64,000 nucleotides of DNA from Halomonas sp. McH1-25 (GCF_022348165.1 NZ_JAKRFI010000002.1:248001-312000), one strand, 5' to 3'; positions 22,008 to 31,959 are shown, numbered from the stretch's first letter. A program made the numbers and translations. Notes: a model not told the origin generated them from the letters alone.

Positions 22008-23099
22008 ATGCAACGCCGCAAGTTTCTTTCCGTTCTCGGTGCCGGTGCGGCCGGCGCCGTCGCTGCCCCCTTCGTCACCACTGCCCGCGCGCAGGAACAG
22101 GAACCCATTCGCTGGAAGATGGTGACTTCCTGGCCCAAGAATTTCCCTGCGCTGGGGACCGGCGCCAGCGATTTCGCCCGCCGCATCGGCGAGCTGTCCG
22201 GCGGTCGCCTGCAGGTCGACGTGTATGGGGCCGGGGAACTGGTACCGGCGCTCGAGGTTTTCGATGCCGTTTCCAGCGGCACCGCGCAGATGGGCCATTC
22301 CGCATCCTACTACTGGCGTGGCAAGGTCCCGGCGGCGCAATTCTTCACCGCCGTGCCGTTCGGCATGAACACCATCGAGACCAACTCCTGGCTTTATCAG
22401 GGCGACGGTATGGCGCTGTGGGACGAGCTCTATGCCCAGCACAACCTCAAGCCATTCGCCGTGGGTAACACTGGCACGCAGATGGCCGGTTGGTTCAAGA
22501 AAGAAATCAGTTCGATGGAAGACATGCAGGGGCTCAAGATTCGCCTGCCGGGTCTGGCGGGCGAGGTCATGAACCGCATCGGCGCCACGGCGGTCAACAT
22601 GCCGGGCTCGGAGATCTTCACCTCGATGCAGACCGGCGTGCTCGATGCTGCCGATTGGGTTGGGCCCTACAACGATCTGGCCTTCGGCCTGCATCAGGTC
22701 GCCGACTACTACTACACCACGGCGTGGAACGAACCCAGTGCGATTCTCGAGGGCACCGTCAATCTGGACGCCTGGAACTCGCTGCCCGACGACCTCAAGG
22801 CGGTGGTGGCCGAGGCCGCCCGTTCGGCGAACCTGGCAATGATCGATGAGTTCACCTACCGCAACGCCGAAGCGCTCAAGGCATTGGTCGACGAGCATGG
22901 CGTCCAGCTCAAGCAACTGCCGGACGATGTCGTCAAGGCGCTGGCCGAAGCTTCGCAGGCGGTACTCGAGGAGCAGACCGCCAACGATCCCGCCTCGAAG
23001 AAGATCTACGACTCCTACCGCGAGTTCCAGCAGTTCGTGAAGCCCTACACTGACGTGGGCGAGTTCGCGTATCTCAAGAACCGCGAAATGGTGAAGTAA
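22008..23099 (+). CDS. TRAP transporter substrate-binding protein, DctP family
   Basis: A 363-residue periplasmic binding protein of the DctP family that serves tripartite ATP-independent periplasmic transporters. It has a twin-arginine signal peptide (QRRKFLSVLGAGAAGAVAAP, then ARA-QEQ). The mature part contains the family-typical IRLPGLAGEVMNRIGATAVN region with the arginine that usually contacts a carboxylate, followed by a GPYNDLAFGLHQVADYYY segment. Keto acids, lactate or related carboxylates are typical ligands. No dctQ or dctM gene is adjacent, so its membrane partners must lie elsewhere. AGGAG lies about 11 bases before the ATG. Confidence 0.9.
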   Translation: MQRRKFLSVLGAGAAGAVAAPFVTTARAQEQEPIRWKMVTSWPKNFPALGTGASDFARRIGELSGGRLQVDVYGAGELVPALEVFDAVSSGTAQMGHSASYYWRGKVPAAQFFTAVPFGMNTIETNSWLYQGDGMALWDELYAQHNLKPFAVGNTGTQMAGWFKKEISSMEDMQGLKIRLPGLAGEVMNRIGATAVNMPGSEIFTSMQTGVLDAADWVGPYNDLAFGLHQVADYYYTTAWNEPSAILEGTVNLDAWNSLPDDLKAVVAEAARSANLAMIDEFTYRNAEALKALVDEHGVQLKQLPDDVVKALAEASQAVLEEQTANDPASKKIYDSYREFQQFVKPYTDVGEFAYLKNREMVK

Positions 23100-23134
23100 G
23101 GGCCAGCGGCGAGCATCGCGAAAGCGAGCGGCGC

Positions 23135-23539
23135 TTACCGGTCCGGGACGGCGCGGATGCGGCCGTTGTCATCCAGCGCCACCATCACGAAGCGCGCCTC
23201 GGTGACCTTGTAGAGTTCATCGGGGCTGCGTTCGTGGGGCGGGCGGATCCACACTTCGACATCGATCTTGATCGAGCTGCGCCCGACGTCGCGAACGGCC
23301 GTGAAGATGTTGACCACGGACCCGACACGCACCGGACACAGGAAATCCATGGCTTCGATGGCCACCGTGGCGGTACGCCCATGGGCCAGACGTCCCGCAC
23401 AAAGCTCGGCTGCCTGGTCCATCTGGTTGACCAGCCAGCCGCCGGCGATGTCGCCATACACGTTGGTGTCCTGGCGGGTCGCCAGCAGCTTGAGAGTCAG
23501 GTCGCCCTGGGGTGCGGGTACGTCGTCGAGGTCGGTCAT
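23135..23539 (-). CDS. Acyl-CoA thioesterase, YciA type
   Basis: A 134-residue hotdog-fold thioesterase that hydrolyses acyl-CoA esters in the cytoplasm. It resembles YciA, with the hallmark ATRQDTNVYGDIAGGWLVNQMDQAA region that holds the catalytic residues, and the MDFLCPVRVGSVV segment. The length is normal for the family. It faces the DctP gene convergently and is divergent from pstS. Confidence 0.88.
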   Translation of the reverse strand: MTDLDDVPAPQGDLTLKLLATRQDTNVYGDIAGGWLVNQMDQAAELCAGRLAHGRTATVAIEAMDFLCPVRVGSVVNIFTAVRDVGRSSIKIDVEVWIRPPHERSPDELYKVTEARFVMVALDDNGRIRAVPDR

Positions 23540-23652
23540 GATCGGCTCGCTTCCAAACGGTTGTTATTGTCACGCTGAAGTGCGGCCATCTTAACCCTCG
23601 CCATGGTCCCCGGCATAGGTCGGCATGGCGAACCACGTCAATGGAGACAGTC

Positions 23653-24633
23653 ATGACCGAGCGGCGCCGGGTTCCGAACCTGTGGTGGTTGCTGATCTGG
23701 CTGGCAGTGTCGTTGCCTGCGCTGGGCCAGGCGGAGCGTCAGGACATCATAGCCGGCAATCTGGACATTACCGGCTCGGACACCCTGGCCGAGCTGATGA
23801 TGGCCTGGGGGGAGCGCTTCGAACGGCGCCATCCCGGCGTGAGCGTACAGCTGCAGGCCACCGGGTCGGCAACGGCGCCTCCGGCGCTGGTGCAGGGCAC
23901 CAGCCGGATCGGCGCGATGTCGCGTCGGATGACGCCGTCCGAGCGCGAGGCCTTCATCGAGCGTTACGGCTACGCTCCCCTGTCGGTCCCTGTCGCCATC
24001 GATGCTTTGGCCGTTTTCGTACATCGCACGAATCCGCTGCAAGCCATCAGTCTGACGCAGTTGGACGCTCTGTTTTCGGATACGTATCGTTGCGGCGGCG
24101 GCCCGAGCCTGGCGCACTGGGGGGGGCTGGGGCTATCGGGACGTTGGAAGGAGCGCCCCATCGAGTTGCATGGCAGAACGTCGGCATCCGGCACCTACGC
24201 GATCTTCAAGCGCGACGTGCTGTGTCATGGCGATTTCCGGCCGCGGGTCAACAAGTACACCGGCTCGTCGGCCGTCGTGGCGGCCGTGGCGGAAAGCCCG
24301 GCCGGCATCGGCTATGCGGGCATGGGGTATCTGACCCAGGCCGTGAAACCGCTGGCGCTGATCGACGCTCGGGGCGAGCGTATCGCGCCTACCATGTCAT
24401 CCGCCATCAGTGGTCGCTACCCATTGGCACGGCCACTCTATCTCTACGTCAATCTGCCGCCCGGAACGCAGTTGCCACCCCTGGAACGCGCTTTCTTCGA
24501 CTTGGTGCTATCGCCCGGTGGGCAAGCCCTGGTACGCGAGTCGGGCTTCGTGCCGTTACCCGAGGCGACATTGGCTCAGGCCCGGCGTACGCTGGGCCTG
24601 GAAGTGCCCGTGGAACGCATGTCATCCGACTGA
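23653..24633 (+). CDS. pstS: Phosphate ABC transporter substrate-binding protein PstS
   Basis: PstS binds phosphate in the periplasm and delivers it to PstCAB. The ATG at 23653 was chosen because GGAG lies six bases upstream; an in-frame ATG at 23641 would add four residues. The resulting 326 residues begin with a signal peptide (hydrophobic WWLLIWLAVSLPALGQA). Phosphate-binding type motifs are ITGSDTLAELM near the mature N-terminus and GRTSASGTYAIFKRDVL in the middle. It is followed by pstC after 53 bases. No clear Pho box was found upstream of pstS itself. Confidence 0.9.
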   Translation: MTERRRVPNLWWLLIWLAVSLPALGQAERQDIIAGNLDITGSDTLAELMMAWGERFERRHPGVSVQLQATGSATAPPALVQGTSRIGAMSRRMTPSEREAFIERYGYAPLSVPVAIDALAVFVHRTNPLQAISLTQLDALFSDTYRCGGGPSLAHWGGLGLSGRWKERPIELHGRTSASGTYAIFKRDVLCHGDFRPRVNKYTGSSAVVAAVAESPAGIGYAGMGYLTQAVKPLALIDARGERIAPTMSSAISGRYPLARPLYLYVNLPPGTQLPPLERAFFDLVLSPGGQALVRESGFVPLPEATLAQARRTLGLEVPVERMSSD

Positions 24634-24647
24634 CATGAAACTGTCGT
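24630..24647 (+). promoter_or_regulatory. Putative Pho box upstream of pstC
   Basis: CTGACAT-GAAA-CTGTCGT matches the PhoB direct-repeat consensus CTGTCAT-N4-CTGTCAT at 12 of 14 repeat positions with the canonical four-base spacer. It overlaps the pstS stop codon and lies 40 bases before the pstC ATG, suggesting an internal PhoB-dependent promoter for pstCAB-phoU. Confidence 0.7.
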
Positions 24648-24686
24648 AAATTGCTGCTCCATGCTTGAGCGCCGGAACTCTGAGTC

Positions 24687-26852
24687 ATGATCGATTTTTC
24701 CACGCCTGCTTCGCGCCTGCGACGTCGCTTGCGGCACTCGCGCGACCGTCTGGCGACGCTGTTGATCAGCGCCGGAGGCATCGGCGTGATTGCAGCGGTA
24801 CTGGCGATCGGGGTTTTTCTGGCACTGGAAGTCGCACCATTGTTCTCTCCGGCCCGAGTCGATAGCGAGTCACCAGCGCTTTCCCTGAACAGTGGGCAGG
24901 CCGATCGGGTGGTCTGGATACAGGTCGATGACGCCGGCCAGGTCTCTTTACTGGACAGGCAAGGGAAGGCCTGGCAGGGCACGGCGGGCCAATCGCTCGT
25001 GCCTGATGCACCGCTAGCGGAGGCGCTGCTGCAGGGACAGACCATTGCCAGCACGGCCCAGACATCGCGACGCCTGGCGCTCGGCCTGAGTCAGGGAGAC
25101 GTCATCCTGGTGCCGCGTGGCGACGATGCACGTCCGGTGTGGTCGCAAGCGACCCGTCACGCCCTGTTTGCCGGCCAGCCAGTCACCGAACTGGTCCTGC
25201 AAGGCGATGACAACGGGCCCTGGCGGCTGGCCGGTCGTAGCCAGACAGGTCGCGTGGCCGCCCTCATCGGATCCGCTGGAGCGGTGACAACGCGCCACGC
25301 CATTCCGCAGACGGCATCCCACCTGGCACTGGGAGACGAGGGACGCCTGGTACTCGCCGAAGGCGCACAGCTCTCGGTCTGGTCTCTGGCATCGTCCGTG
25401 CCGCAGAGGTTGGGCCAGGTACAAGGCGTGACGGAGGGTCGGCGAATCACTGCCCTGAGCTACCTGGTCGGCGGCGAGACCCTGCTGGTCGGGGACAGTG
25501 AAGGTGGCGTGCGGCGCTGGCTGAATGCACGTGGCGAGGCGATGCCATTGCTCGCCACCGAGCCTTATCAAGGCGTGGGCAATGCACCGATTGCCGCGCT
25601 ATTGGCGTTTCCCGCGCGACGCCTGGCGCTGGCCATGGATAGCGAGGGCCAACTGGCTCTCTATCAGGCCGTGGCGGGACGGCGCTGGCATGGCCAGACA
25701 GCGAATGGACTCCCTCAGGCGGTAGACTTCCGTGCCGATGGCCGTGCCCTCTGGTGGTTGGACGACACCGGCCTGACCCGCTTCGCCATCGCTGCCGAAC
25801 ATGCCGAAGTGAACTGGGACACCTTATGGACACCGGTGCACTACGAAGGCCATGACGACGCGTTGCATCGCTGGCAGGTCGCCGCCAGCGGCGTCGAGAG
25901 CGAGCCTCGTTTCGGGCTGGCACCGCTGGCCTGGGGCACGCTCAAGGCCGCGGCCTGGGCATTGGTCTTTGCGATTCCGCTGGCGCTGGGCGCCGCCGCA
26001 CACAGCGCCGTGTATATGTCGACGCGCCTGCGCTCGCGTATCAAGCCGGCCCTCGAACTGATGGAAGCCCTGCCGGGGGTAGTCATCGGTTTTGTCGCCG
26101 GTCTGGTAATGGCGCCCTACGTCGAGAGGCATCTGGCCGGGGCGCTGGCCCTGATCGTCATCCTGCCGCTGGGCATGTGGCTGGGCAGCGCGCTCTGGGT
26201 GCGTCTGCCCCACGCATTGCGTGCACGCTTGCCACTGGGCTGGGCGGGACTCTGGCTAATACCCTGGCTGGCCCTGCTTATCTGGTTGGCCATGCAGATC
26301 GCGCCAGGCCTGGAAACGCTGGTGTTTGGCGGCGACCTGAGGGCCTGGCTGGAAACCCGGCTGGGTCTCGATTACGCCAGTCGCAACGCCATGATCGTGG
26401 GGCTGGCGATGGGCTTCGCGGTATTTCCCACCATTTACGCCTTGGCCGAGGATGCCTTGGCCGGTATTCCGCGTAGCCTGGGCGAAGGTGCCCAGGCATT
26501 GGGCGCGACCCGCTGGCAGGCGCTGTGGCGGGTGTTGCTACCGGCCGCGAGCCCGGGCATCTTCTCGGCGGTGATGATCGGCGCCGGACGGGCCGTCGGC
26601 GAGACCATGATCGTGCTGATGGCGACGGGCAACACCGCGCTGATGTCATGGAGTCCCTTCGAGGGATTGCGCTCGGCGTCGGCCAACCTGGCCATCGAAC
26701 TGCCCGAGGCCGCCGTGGGCAGTACCCACTACCGGCTGTTGTTCCTGAGCGCCCTGCTGCTGTTCGTGTTCACCTTCTGCGTCAATACGCTGGCCGAGGT
26801 GGTGCGCCTGCGCCTCAAGCGCCGTTACCGTCACTTGGGGGCCGGCGCATGA
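24687..26852 (+). CDS. pstC: Phosphate ABC transporter permease PstC, long form
   Basis: PstC is one of the two membrane subunits of the high-affinity phosphate importer. At 721 residues it is far longer than E. coli PstC (about 320). After a first membrane helix (about residues 26-52) comes a roughly 350-residue extracytoplasmic region with repeated short beta-like, WD-like segments (for example GDSEGGVRRW). The permease core follows, with LPLGMWLGSALW and the EAA-type loop LGATRWQALWRVLLPAASPGI. Long forms also occur in pseudomonads and vibrios. The stop overlaps the pstA start (ATGA). Confidence 0.9.
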   Translation: MIDFSTPASRLRRRLRHSRDRLATLLISAGGIGVIAAVLAIGVFLALEVAPLFSPARVDSESPALSLNSGQADRVVWIQVDDAGQVSLLDRQGKAWQGTAGQSLVPDAPLAEALLQGQTIASTAQTSRRLALGLSQGDVILVPRGDDARPVWSQATRHALFAGQPVTELVLQGDDNGPWRLAGRSQTGRVAALIGSAGAVTTRHAIPQTASHLALGDEGRLVLAEGAQLSVWSLASSVPQRLGQVQGVTEGRRITALSYLVGGETLLVGDSEGGVRRWLNARGEAMPLLATEPYQGVGNAPIAALLAFPARRLALAMDSEGQLALYQAVAGRRWHGQTANGLPQAVDFRADGRALWWLDDTGLTRFAIAAEHAEVNWDTLWTPVHYEGHDDALHRWQVAASGVESEPRFGLAPLAWGTLKAAAWALVFAIPLALGAAAHSAVYMSTRLRSRIKPALELMEALPGVVIGFVAGLVMAPYVERHLAGALALIVILPLGMWLGSALWVRLPHALRARLPLGWAGLWLIPWLALLIWLAMQIAPGLETLVFGGDLRAWLETRLGLDYASRNAMIVGLAMGFAVFPTIYALAEDALAGIPRSLGEGAQALGATRWQALWRVLLPAASPGIFSAVMIGAGRAVGETMIVLMATGNTALMSWSPFEGLRSASANLAIELPEAAVGSTHYRLLFLSALLLFVFTFCVNTLAEVVRLRLKRRYRHLGAGA

Positions 26853-28417
26853 GCCTATGGCGTCGACGCGGCGAAGGCGTTTGGCCGTGGCTGGCGGCGG
26901 GTAGCGTTGCGCTGTCCCTGTTGGCGCTCCTGGCCCTGCTGGTGCTTCTCGGTAGCCGCGGCTTGGCGCATTTCTGGCCGGCGCCGGTCGAGGTCGTCAC
27001 CTTGGAATCGGGGGAACGCTTCGCCGGGCAGTGGGTGCGCCAGGAGCATGTGGCCGGCGATCCCCAGGCCGATGCGCTCTACCGAACCGGCAATCGCGAC
27101 CTCGATGGTAGCTATTGGCGCTGGGTCGATATCGAGACGATCGATAGTCGCCAGCGTCCCGAGGACGTATTGGTGATGGAACGCGAGCACTGGGGAGAGT
27201 TCCTGGGACGCCTGGTGGCGATCCGCGAGTCGGACGCTGCAGCACCGCTGACCTTGGATAACGATGAGGCATGGCAGGCCCTGAACGCCAGGCTCGAGCG
27301 CGTCGAGGCGCTGCGCGAACAGCGTCGGCAATTGAGCGACGAGGTCGTCGAGCCCGTTGCGAGACGGTTGGTGGCACTGCGTAACACGGGCGAAGTGGAC
27401 CCGACGCAACGGGCCGAGCTGATCGAGCGTTGGGAGACGGCCCGTCAACGGCGGGCCGAACTCGATGCCGCCCTGGAGCGGGACACGCTGATTCTGGAGA
27501 GCGTGGAGGGGCGTCGGCTGGAACAGCCCTTGGCCGGCGTGCTGGCCGTCTGGCGGCCCAATGCCATGTCCTGGGTCGACAAGCTGCTGCACTGGGCGCG
27601 CGGCGTAGGGACCTTTCTCAGCGAGGGGCCGCGGGCCGGCAATCTCGAAGGCGGGGTTTGGCCGGCGATCTTCGGTACCGTGATGATGGTGCTATTGATG
27701 TCGCTGATCGTCACGCCTTTCGGCGTTCTGGCCGCCATCTACCTCAACGAGGTCGCCCGCCAGGGCCCGCTGATCCGCCTGGTGCGCATTGCCGTGCGTA
27801 ACCTCGCCGGGGTGCCCTCCATCGTCTATGGCGTGTTCGGCCTCGGAGTATTCGTCTACGGCATCGGCGGCCAGCTCGATAGCTGGTTCTTCAGTGAGCG
27901 TCTGCCGTCGCCGACTTTCGGCACCGGTGGTCTGCTGTGGGCATCGCTGACCCTGGCCCTGCTCACCCTGCCGGTGGTGATCGTCGCCACCGAGGAAGGC
28001 TTGGCGCGGATTCCCGTCCAGCAGCGCGAAGGCGCGCTGGCGCTGGGTGCCACCCGCTACGAGATGCTGCGCCGGGTCGTTCTGCCCATGGCCGTGCCGG
28101 CCATGCTCACCGGGGTGATTCTGGCCGTGGCGCGGGCCGCCGGCGAGGTGGCGCCGCTAATGCTGGTAGGCGTGGCGCGACTGGCACCGCAGCTGCCCCT
28201 GGACGGTGAGTTCCCCTTCCTGCATCTTGACAACAAGTTCATGCACCTGGGCTACCATATCTACAATATCGGCTTTCAGGGGGGCGACGTCGAACGGGCC
28301 CTACCGTTGGTCTATGCCACCGCACTGTTGCTGGTCGTGGTTATCGTGGTGCTTAACCTAACTGCAATATTTCTTCGTCATCATCTGCGGGCACGGCATC
28401 GTGCCCTGAATCGTTAA
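26849..28417 (+). CDS. pstA: Phosphate ABC transporter permease PstA, long form
   Basis: PstA is the second permease subunit. The ATG at 26849 overlaps the pstC stop, giving 522 residues against about 300 in E. coli. A first membrane helix is followed by a large insertion (about residues 45-250) that includes a charged, helical, probably coiled-coil section rich in Arg, Glu and Leu. The core permease domain then has the EAA loop [22 protein letters not shown]. Its extension is matched by the long PstC, so the two insertions may form an extra periplasmic module. pstB follows 14 bases downstream. Confidence 0.9.
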   Translation: MSLWRRRGEGVWPWLAAGSVALSLLALLALLVLLGSRGLAHFWPAPVEVVTLESGERFAGQWVRQEHVAGDPQADALYRTGNRDLDGSYWRWVDIETIDSRQRPEDVLVMEREHWGEFLGRLVAIRESDAAAPLTLDNDEAWQALNARLERVEALREQRRQLSDEVVEPVARRLVALRNTGEVDPTQRAELIERWETARQRRAELDAALERDTLILESVEGRRLEQPLAGVLAVWRPNAMSWVDKLLHWARGVGTFLSEGPRAGNLEGGVWPAIFGTVMMVLLMSLIVTPFGVLAAIYLNEVARQGPLIRLVRIAVRNLAGVPSIVYGVFGLGVFVYGIGGQLDSWFFSERLPSPTFGTGGLLWASLTLALLTLPVVIVATEEGLARIPVQQREGALALGATRYEMLRRVVLPMAVPAMLTGVILAVARAAGEVAPLMLVGVARLAPQLPLDGEFPFLHLDNKFMHLGYHIYNIGFQGGDVERALPLVYATALLLVVVIVVLNLTAIFLRHHLRARHRALNR

Positions 28418-28431
28418 GAGGCCAGTCGACG

Positions 28432-29253
28432 TTGTCAGCCACCTTGTCCTCCCGAGTGACACCGACATCGGCGTCGGCGGTGACCGACTTTGCCAGCGAG
28501 GCCAGCTGCTTCGAGATCGAAGGGCTTTCACTGGCTTATGACGGCAAACCGGCACTGCGCGACCTGACGTTGCGCATCCCATGCCAGCGGGTGACGGCGT
28601 TCATCGGGCCGTCGGGCTGTGGCAAGTCGACCCTGCTACGCGTCCTGAACCGCCTTCACGACCTCAACGAGGAAGTCAGCCACCAGGGGCGGGTCGTTCT
28701 GGCGGGGCAGGACATCCATGCGCCGGAGGTCGACGTGGCGGAGCTGCGTCGCCGGGTAGGGATGGTCTTCCAGACGCCCAATCCTTTTCCGATGTCGATC
28801 TACGACAACGTGGCCTTCGGCGTACGGCTGCAGGGCATCAAGCGCAAGCGCGTTCTCGACGAGATCGTCGAGTGGGCGCTCGAGTCGGCAGCCTTGTGGA
28901 ACGAGGTCAAGGATCGTCTGCACAGTTCGGCCTGGACGTTGTCCGGCGGTCAGCAGCAGCGTCTGGTGATCGCCCGGACCCTGGCGGTACAGCCCGAGGT
29001 CCTGCTGCTCGACGAGCCGGCTTCGGCGCTCGATCCCATCTCGACACTCAAGATCGAGGAACTGATCCGCTCGCTCAAGTCGCGGCTGACCCTGATCCTG
29101 GTCACTCACAACATGCAGCAGGCCGCGCGGGTCTCGGACTACACGGCATTCCTGCAGGATGGCGAGCTCGTCGAGTATGCCGCCACCGACAACCTGTTCA
29201 CCAACCCCCGGCTACGGCGTACCGAAAATTACATCACGGGCCGTATGAATTAA
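28432..29253 (+). CDS. pstB: Phosphate ABC transporter ATP-binding protein PstB
   Basis: PstB is the ATPase of the phosphate importer. The 273-residue protein contains Walker [10 protein letters not shown], the ABC signature LSGGQQQR, Walker [14 protein letters not shown] and the switch histidine VTHN. The start codon appears to be TTG at 28432, about ten bases after AAGAGG. The first 25 or so residues are an extension beyond the conserved domain, so a downstream start such as GTG at 28456 is possible. Confidence 0.93.
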   Translation: MSATLSSRVTPTSASAVTDFASEASCFEIEGLSLAYDGKPALRDLTLRIPCQRVTAFIGPSGCGKSTLLRVLNRLHDLNEEVSHQGRVVLAGQDIHAPEVDVAELRRRVGMVFQTPNPFPMSIYDNVAFGVRLQGIKRKRVLDEIVEWALESAALWNEVKDRLHSSAWTLSGGQQQRLVIARTLAVQPEVLLLDEPASALDPISTLKIEELIRSLKSRLTLILVTHNMQQAARVSDYTAFLQDGELVEYAATDNLFTNPRLRRTENYITGRMN

Positions 29254-29275
29254 CCCTGCGGTCGAGGAGTCAGTT

Positions 29276-30004
29276 ATGGATATCACCAGCGATACTCACA
29301 GCCAGCATATTTCCAAGCAGTTCAACCACGAGCTCGAGGAGCTCAAGACCCACCTGATGGCGATGGGTGGCCTGGTCGAGAAGCAAGTCCAGGATGCCAT
29401 CGAGGCCCTCCTCGAAGGCGATAGCCACCTGGCCGAGCGCGTGCGTGACAACGACAAGGCCGTCAACGACATGCAGATCAAGATCGACGAGGAAGCGACC
29501 CGGGTGCTGGCCCGCCGCCAGCCGGCGGCGTCCGACCTGCGCTTGGTGCTGGCGGTGATCCGCGCCACCTCGGATCTCGAGCGCATCGGCGACGAGGCCA
29601 ACAAGATCGCCCGCAACGCCCTGGCCCTGGTGGAGTCCGGACGCAACGCGCGCGGCTTCGTCGAGGTACGCCACATCAGCGAGCATGTGCGGCGCATGGT
29701 GCGCGATGCGTTGACCGCCTTCGCGCGTTTCGATACCGAGCTGGCCATCAAGGTGGTGCACGAGGACGATACCGTCGACAGCGAGTACACCACCGCCATG
29801 CGCTCGCTGATGACGTTCATGATGGAGGATCCGCGCTCGATCAGCTCGATCCTCAGCGTGATGTGGATCCTGCGGGCGCTGGAGCGGATCGGCGATCATG
29901 CCGACAACCTGGCCGAGTACGTCATCTACTTGGTCAAGGGGCTCGATGTGCGCCACACGGCGAGCGACAAGCTTGACGATGAGGTCGGCAAGCATAAGAG
30001 TTAG
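29276..30004 (+). CDS. phoU: Phosphate signalling protein PhoU
   Basis: PhoU is a cytoplasmic helical protein that links PstSCAB activity to the PhoR/PhoB system and limits uptake. The 242-residue protein has two PhoU repeats with metal-binding-type motifs around RATSDLERIGDEANKIA and RALERIGDHADNLAEY. The order pstCAB-phoU is conserved, and phoU lies 22 bases after pstB. Confidence 0.95.
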   Translation: MDITSDTHSQHISKQFNHELEELKTHLMAMGGLVEKQVQDAIEALLEGDSHLAERVRDNDKAVNDMQIKIDEEATRVLARRQPAASDLRLVLAVIRATSDLERIGDEANKIARNALALVESGRNARGFVEVRHISEHVRRMVRDALTAFARFDTELAIKVVHEDDTVDSEYTTAMRSLMTFMMEDPRSISSILSVMWILRALERIGDHADNLAEYVIYLVKGLDVRHTASDKLDDEVGKHKS

Positions 30005-30030
30005 GCCTTTTTGCAACGGAAAGGCTCACT

Positions 30031-30756
30031 ATGCTCAATGCGTTTGGCGCCCTGGCGCAGGGAACCCGACTGGTACTGTCGAAGGGCCTGCGCCGTTACG
30101 TCTTCCTGCCGATTCTCGTCAATCTCGTTCTGTATGCGGGCACGGTCGTCTATCTGATCAACAATTTCGGTGGTTGGATAGACTATTGGATGCTCAAGGT
30201 GCCGGGTTGGCTGAACTGGCTCGAGTGGCTGATCTGGCCGCTGCTGGTGTTGAGCCTGATCGTGGTGGTGTTCTTTACCTTCACGCTGGTATCCAATCTG
30301 ATAGCGGCGCCGTTCTATGGGTTCCTCGCCGAAAAGGTCGAATTGCGCGTCACCGGCCAGCCACCCAGCGACGATCGCGGCTTCACGCGGACTGCCATCG
30401 ACTCGCTGGGGCGTGAAATGGTCAAGCTGGGTTACATCCTGCCGCGCATGGCACTGCTGTTCGTGCTTGGTTTCGTGCCGGGCCTCAACCTGATCATGCC
30501 GTTCCTGTGGGCGGCATTTTCGGCCTGGATGATGGCGATCACCTACCTTGACTACCCGATGGACAACAACCAAGTCAGCTTCAAGGACATGCGGCGTCGC
30601 CTGCGTGCCCGCTGGTGGCCGACGCTGACGTTCGGCGGTTGGATACTGGCGGCGACCTGGATACCGCTGGCCAACCTCATCTTCCTGCCCGGGGCGGTGG
30701 CCGGCTCGGTGCTGATGTGGCAGCAGCATTATCGCCAGTTGCCGATGCGCACGTGA
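30031..30756 (+). CDS. cysZ: Sulfate transporter CysZ
   Basis: CysZ is an inner-membrane sulfate permease feeding cysteine synthesis. The 241-residue protein has several membrane segments and the family pattern L-I-A-A-P-F-Y-G-F-L-A-E-K-V near residue 90, plus a second hydrophobic half with GFVPGLNLIMPFLWAAFSAW. It follows phoU by 26 bases and may be read together with the pst operon, although its function is in sulfur metabolism. No cys regulon site was recognised. Confidence 0.88.
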   Translation: MLNAFGALAQGTRLVLSKGLRRYVFLPILVNLVLYAGTVVYLINNFGGWIDYWMLKVPGWLNWLEWLIWPLLVLSLIVVVFFTFTLVSNLIAAPFYGFLAEKVELRVTGQPPSDDRGFTRTAIDSLGREMVKLGYILPRMALLFVLGFVPGLNLIMPFLWAAFSAWMMAITYLDYPMDNNQVSFKDMRRRLRARWWPTLTFGGWILAATWIPLANLIFLPGAVAGSVLMWQQHYRQLPMRT

Positions 30757-30786
30757 GCGCTGGGCAAGCGCAGGTCGCTTGGCCGG

Positions 30787-31806
30787 TCAGGTGCTCCCGC
30801 GAGCCATCAGTCTGACCCCCAGATCGAGCCGTTTCTCGGTTTCCGGCAGATCGCCCTTGATACGTGCCAGCAAGAGCCGGGCGATGTGCCGGCCGATCTC
30901 CAGGCGCGGCGGCTCGACGCTGGTCATCGGCGGCACGGTGCTGGCGGTGAAGTCCTGGTTGCCGAAGCCGGCTACGGCGAGGCGGTCGGGGATCGACCAG
31001 CCCCGCCGCTGGCATTCGAACATCACACCGAGGGCGACCATGTCATTGGAGCAGCAGATCGCTTCGGTCTCGGGGTGTTCGGCCATCAGTTCTCCGACCA
31101 GACGACCGGTTTCCTCGGTATCGCTGCGCCCCGAGAGCTGGCGCAGCACGACTTGGCCGCCGGCGGCTTCGACGGTCTCGCAAAAGCCGTGATAGCGATC
31201 GCCGGCGCGCACATCGCGCTGGAAGTTGGTGCTGATGAAGGCAGTACGCCGGTAGCCTTTGTTGACCATATGCTCGGCCACCAGACTACCGCTGACGTGG
31301 TGTGAGAACCCGACCACCATATCCAGCCCCGGTCTCCCGTAGTCCCACATCTCGACGATCGGCGTATCGCTGTGGGCTAGCAGCGAGAGTGACTTGCGAC
31401 TGTGCAGGAAACCGGTCAACACCAGCCCGGCCGGATTCCAGCTCATGATCGAGCGGATCAGTTCCTCTTCGCGCGACTCGTCGAACTCGGTGTTGCCGAT
31501 CAGCAGTTGATACCCGGCGTTACGCAGGTGGCGTTCCAAGGTCTCGAGCGTGGCCGAGAAGAACGAATTGGTGATGGTCGGCACAATCACGCCAATGACA
31601 TTGGAACGCGACGAGGCCAGTCCCCCGGCCATGGTGTTGGGTAGATACCCCAGTCGGTCGATCGCCGACTGGATCTTCTCGGCGCGTCGCGGGGAAACCT
31701 CATCCGGGCGCCGCATGTAGAGAGACACCGTGCTCGGCGACACATCCGCCAGTTGAGCGACTTCTCCCATGGTGACTCGTTGTGAACTGCGCCTGCGTCT
31801 TGCCAC
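30787..31806 (-). CDS. LacI-family transcriptional repressor, GntR (gluconate) type
   Basis: The protein has an N-terminal LacI helix-turn-helix (TMGEVAQLADVSPSTVSLYM) and hinge (NTMAGGLASSRSNVIGVIVP), then a periplasmic-binding-like effector domain. The GTG at 31806 preceded by TAAGGA gives 339 residues, the usual length; an in-frame ATG at 31932 would add 42 untypical residues. Within the effector domain, VEMWDYGRPGLDMVVGFS resembles gluconate-type repressors, so the inducer is probably a sugar acid. It is divergent from the transporter operon starting at tctC and most likely controls it through the two palindromes at 31973-31988 and 32069-32088. Confidence 0.9.
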   Translation of the reverse strand: MARRRRSSQRVTMGEVAQLADVSPSTVSLYMRRPDEVSPRRAEKIQSAIDRLGYLPNTMAGGLASSRSNVIGVIVPTITNSFFSATLETLERHLRNAGYQLLIGNTEFDESREEELIRSIMSWNPAGLVLTGFLHSRKSLSLLAHSDTPIVEMWDYGRPGLDMVVGFSHHVSGSLVAEHMVNKGYRRTAFISTNFQRDVRAGDRYHGFCETVEAAGGQVVLRQLSGRSDTEETGRLVGELMAEHPETEAICCSNDMVALGVMFECQRRGWSIPDRLAVAGFGNQDFTASTVPPMTSVEPPRLEIGRHIARLLLARIKGDLPETEKRLDLGVRLMARGST

Positions 31807-31959
31807 GGCCTTGGTCCTTATTCCTTCGCATGAACGCTTCTTAGCTTCTCGTCGTGACCGCTTCGATAGTGTACCGGGGTCGATGTGTCGATCGTGATCG
31901 TGCCATGGCAGACCCCTGTTCACGTACTGCAACTACGACGAATGGACGACGAGGATCGA

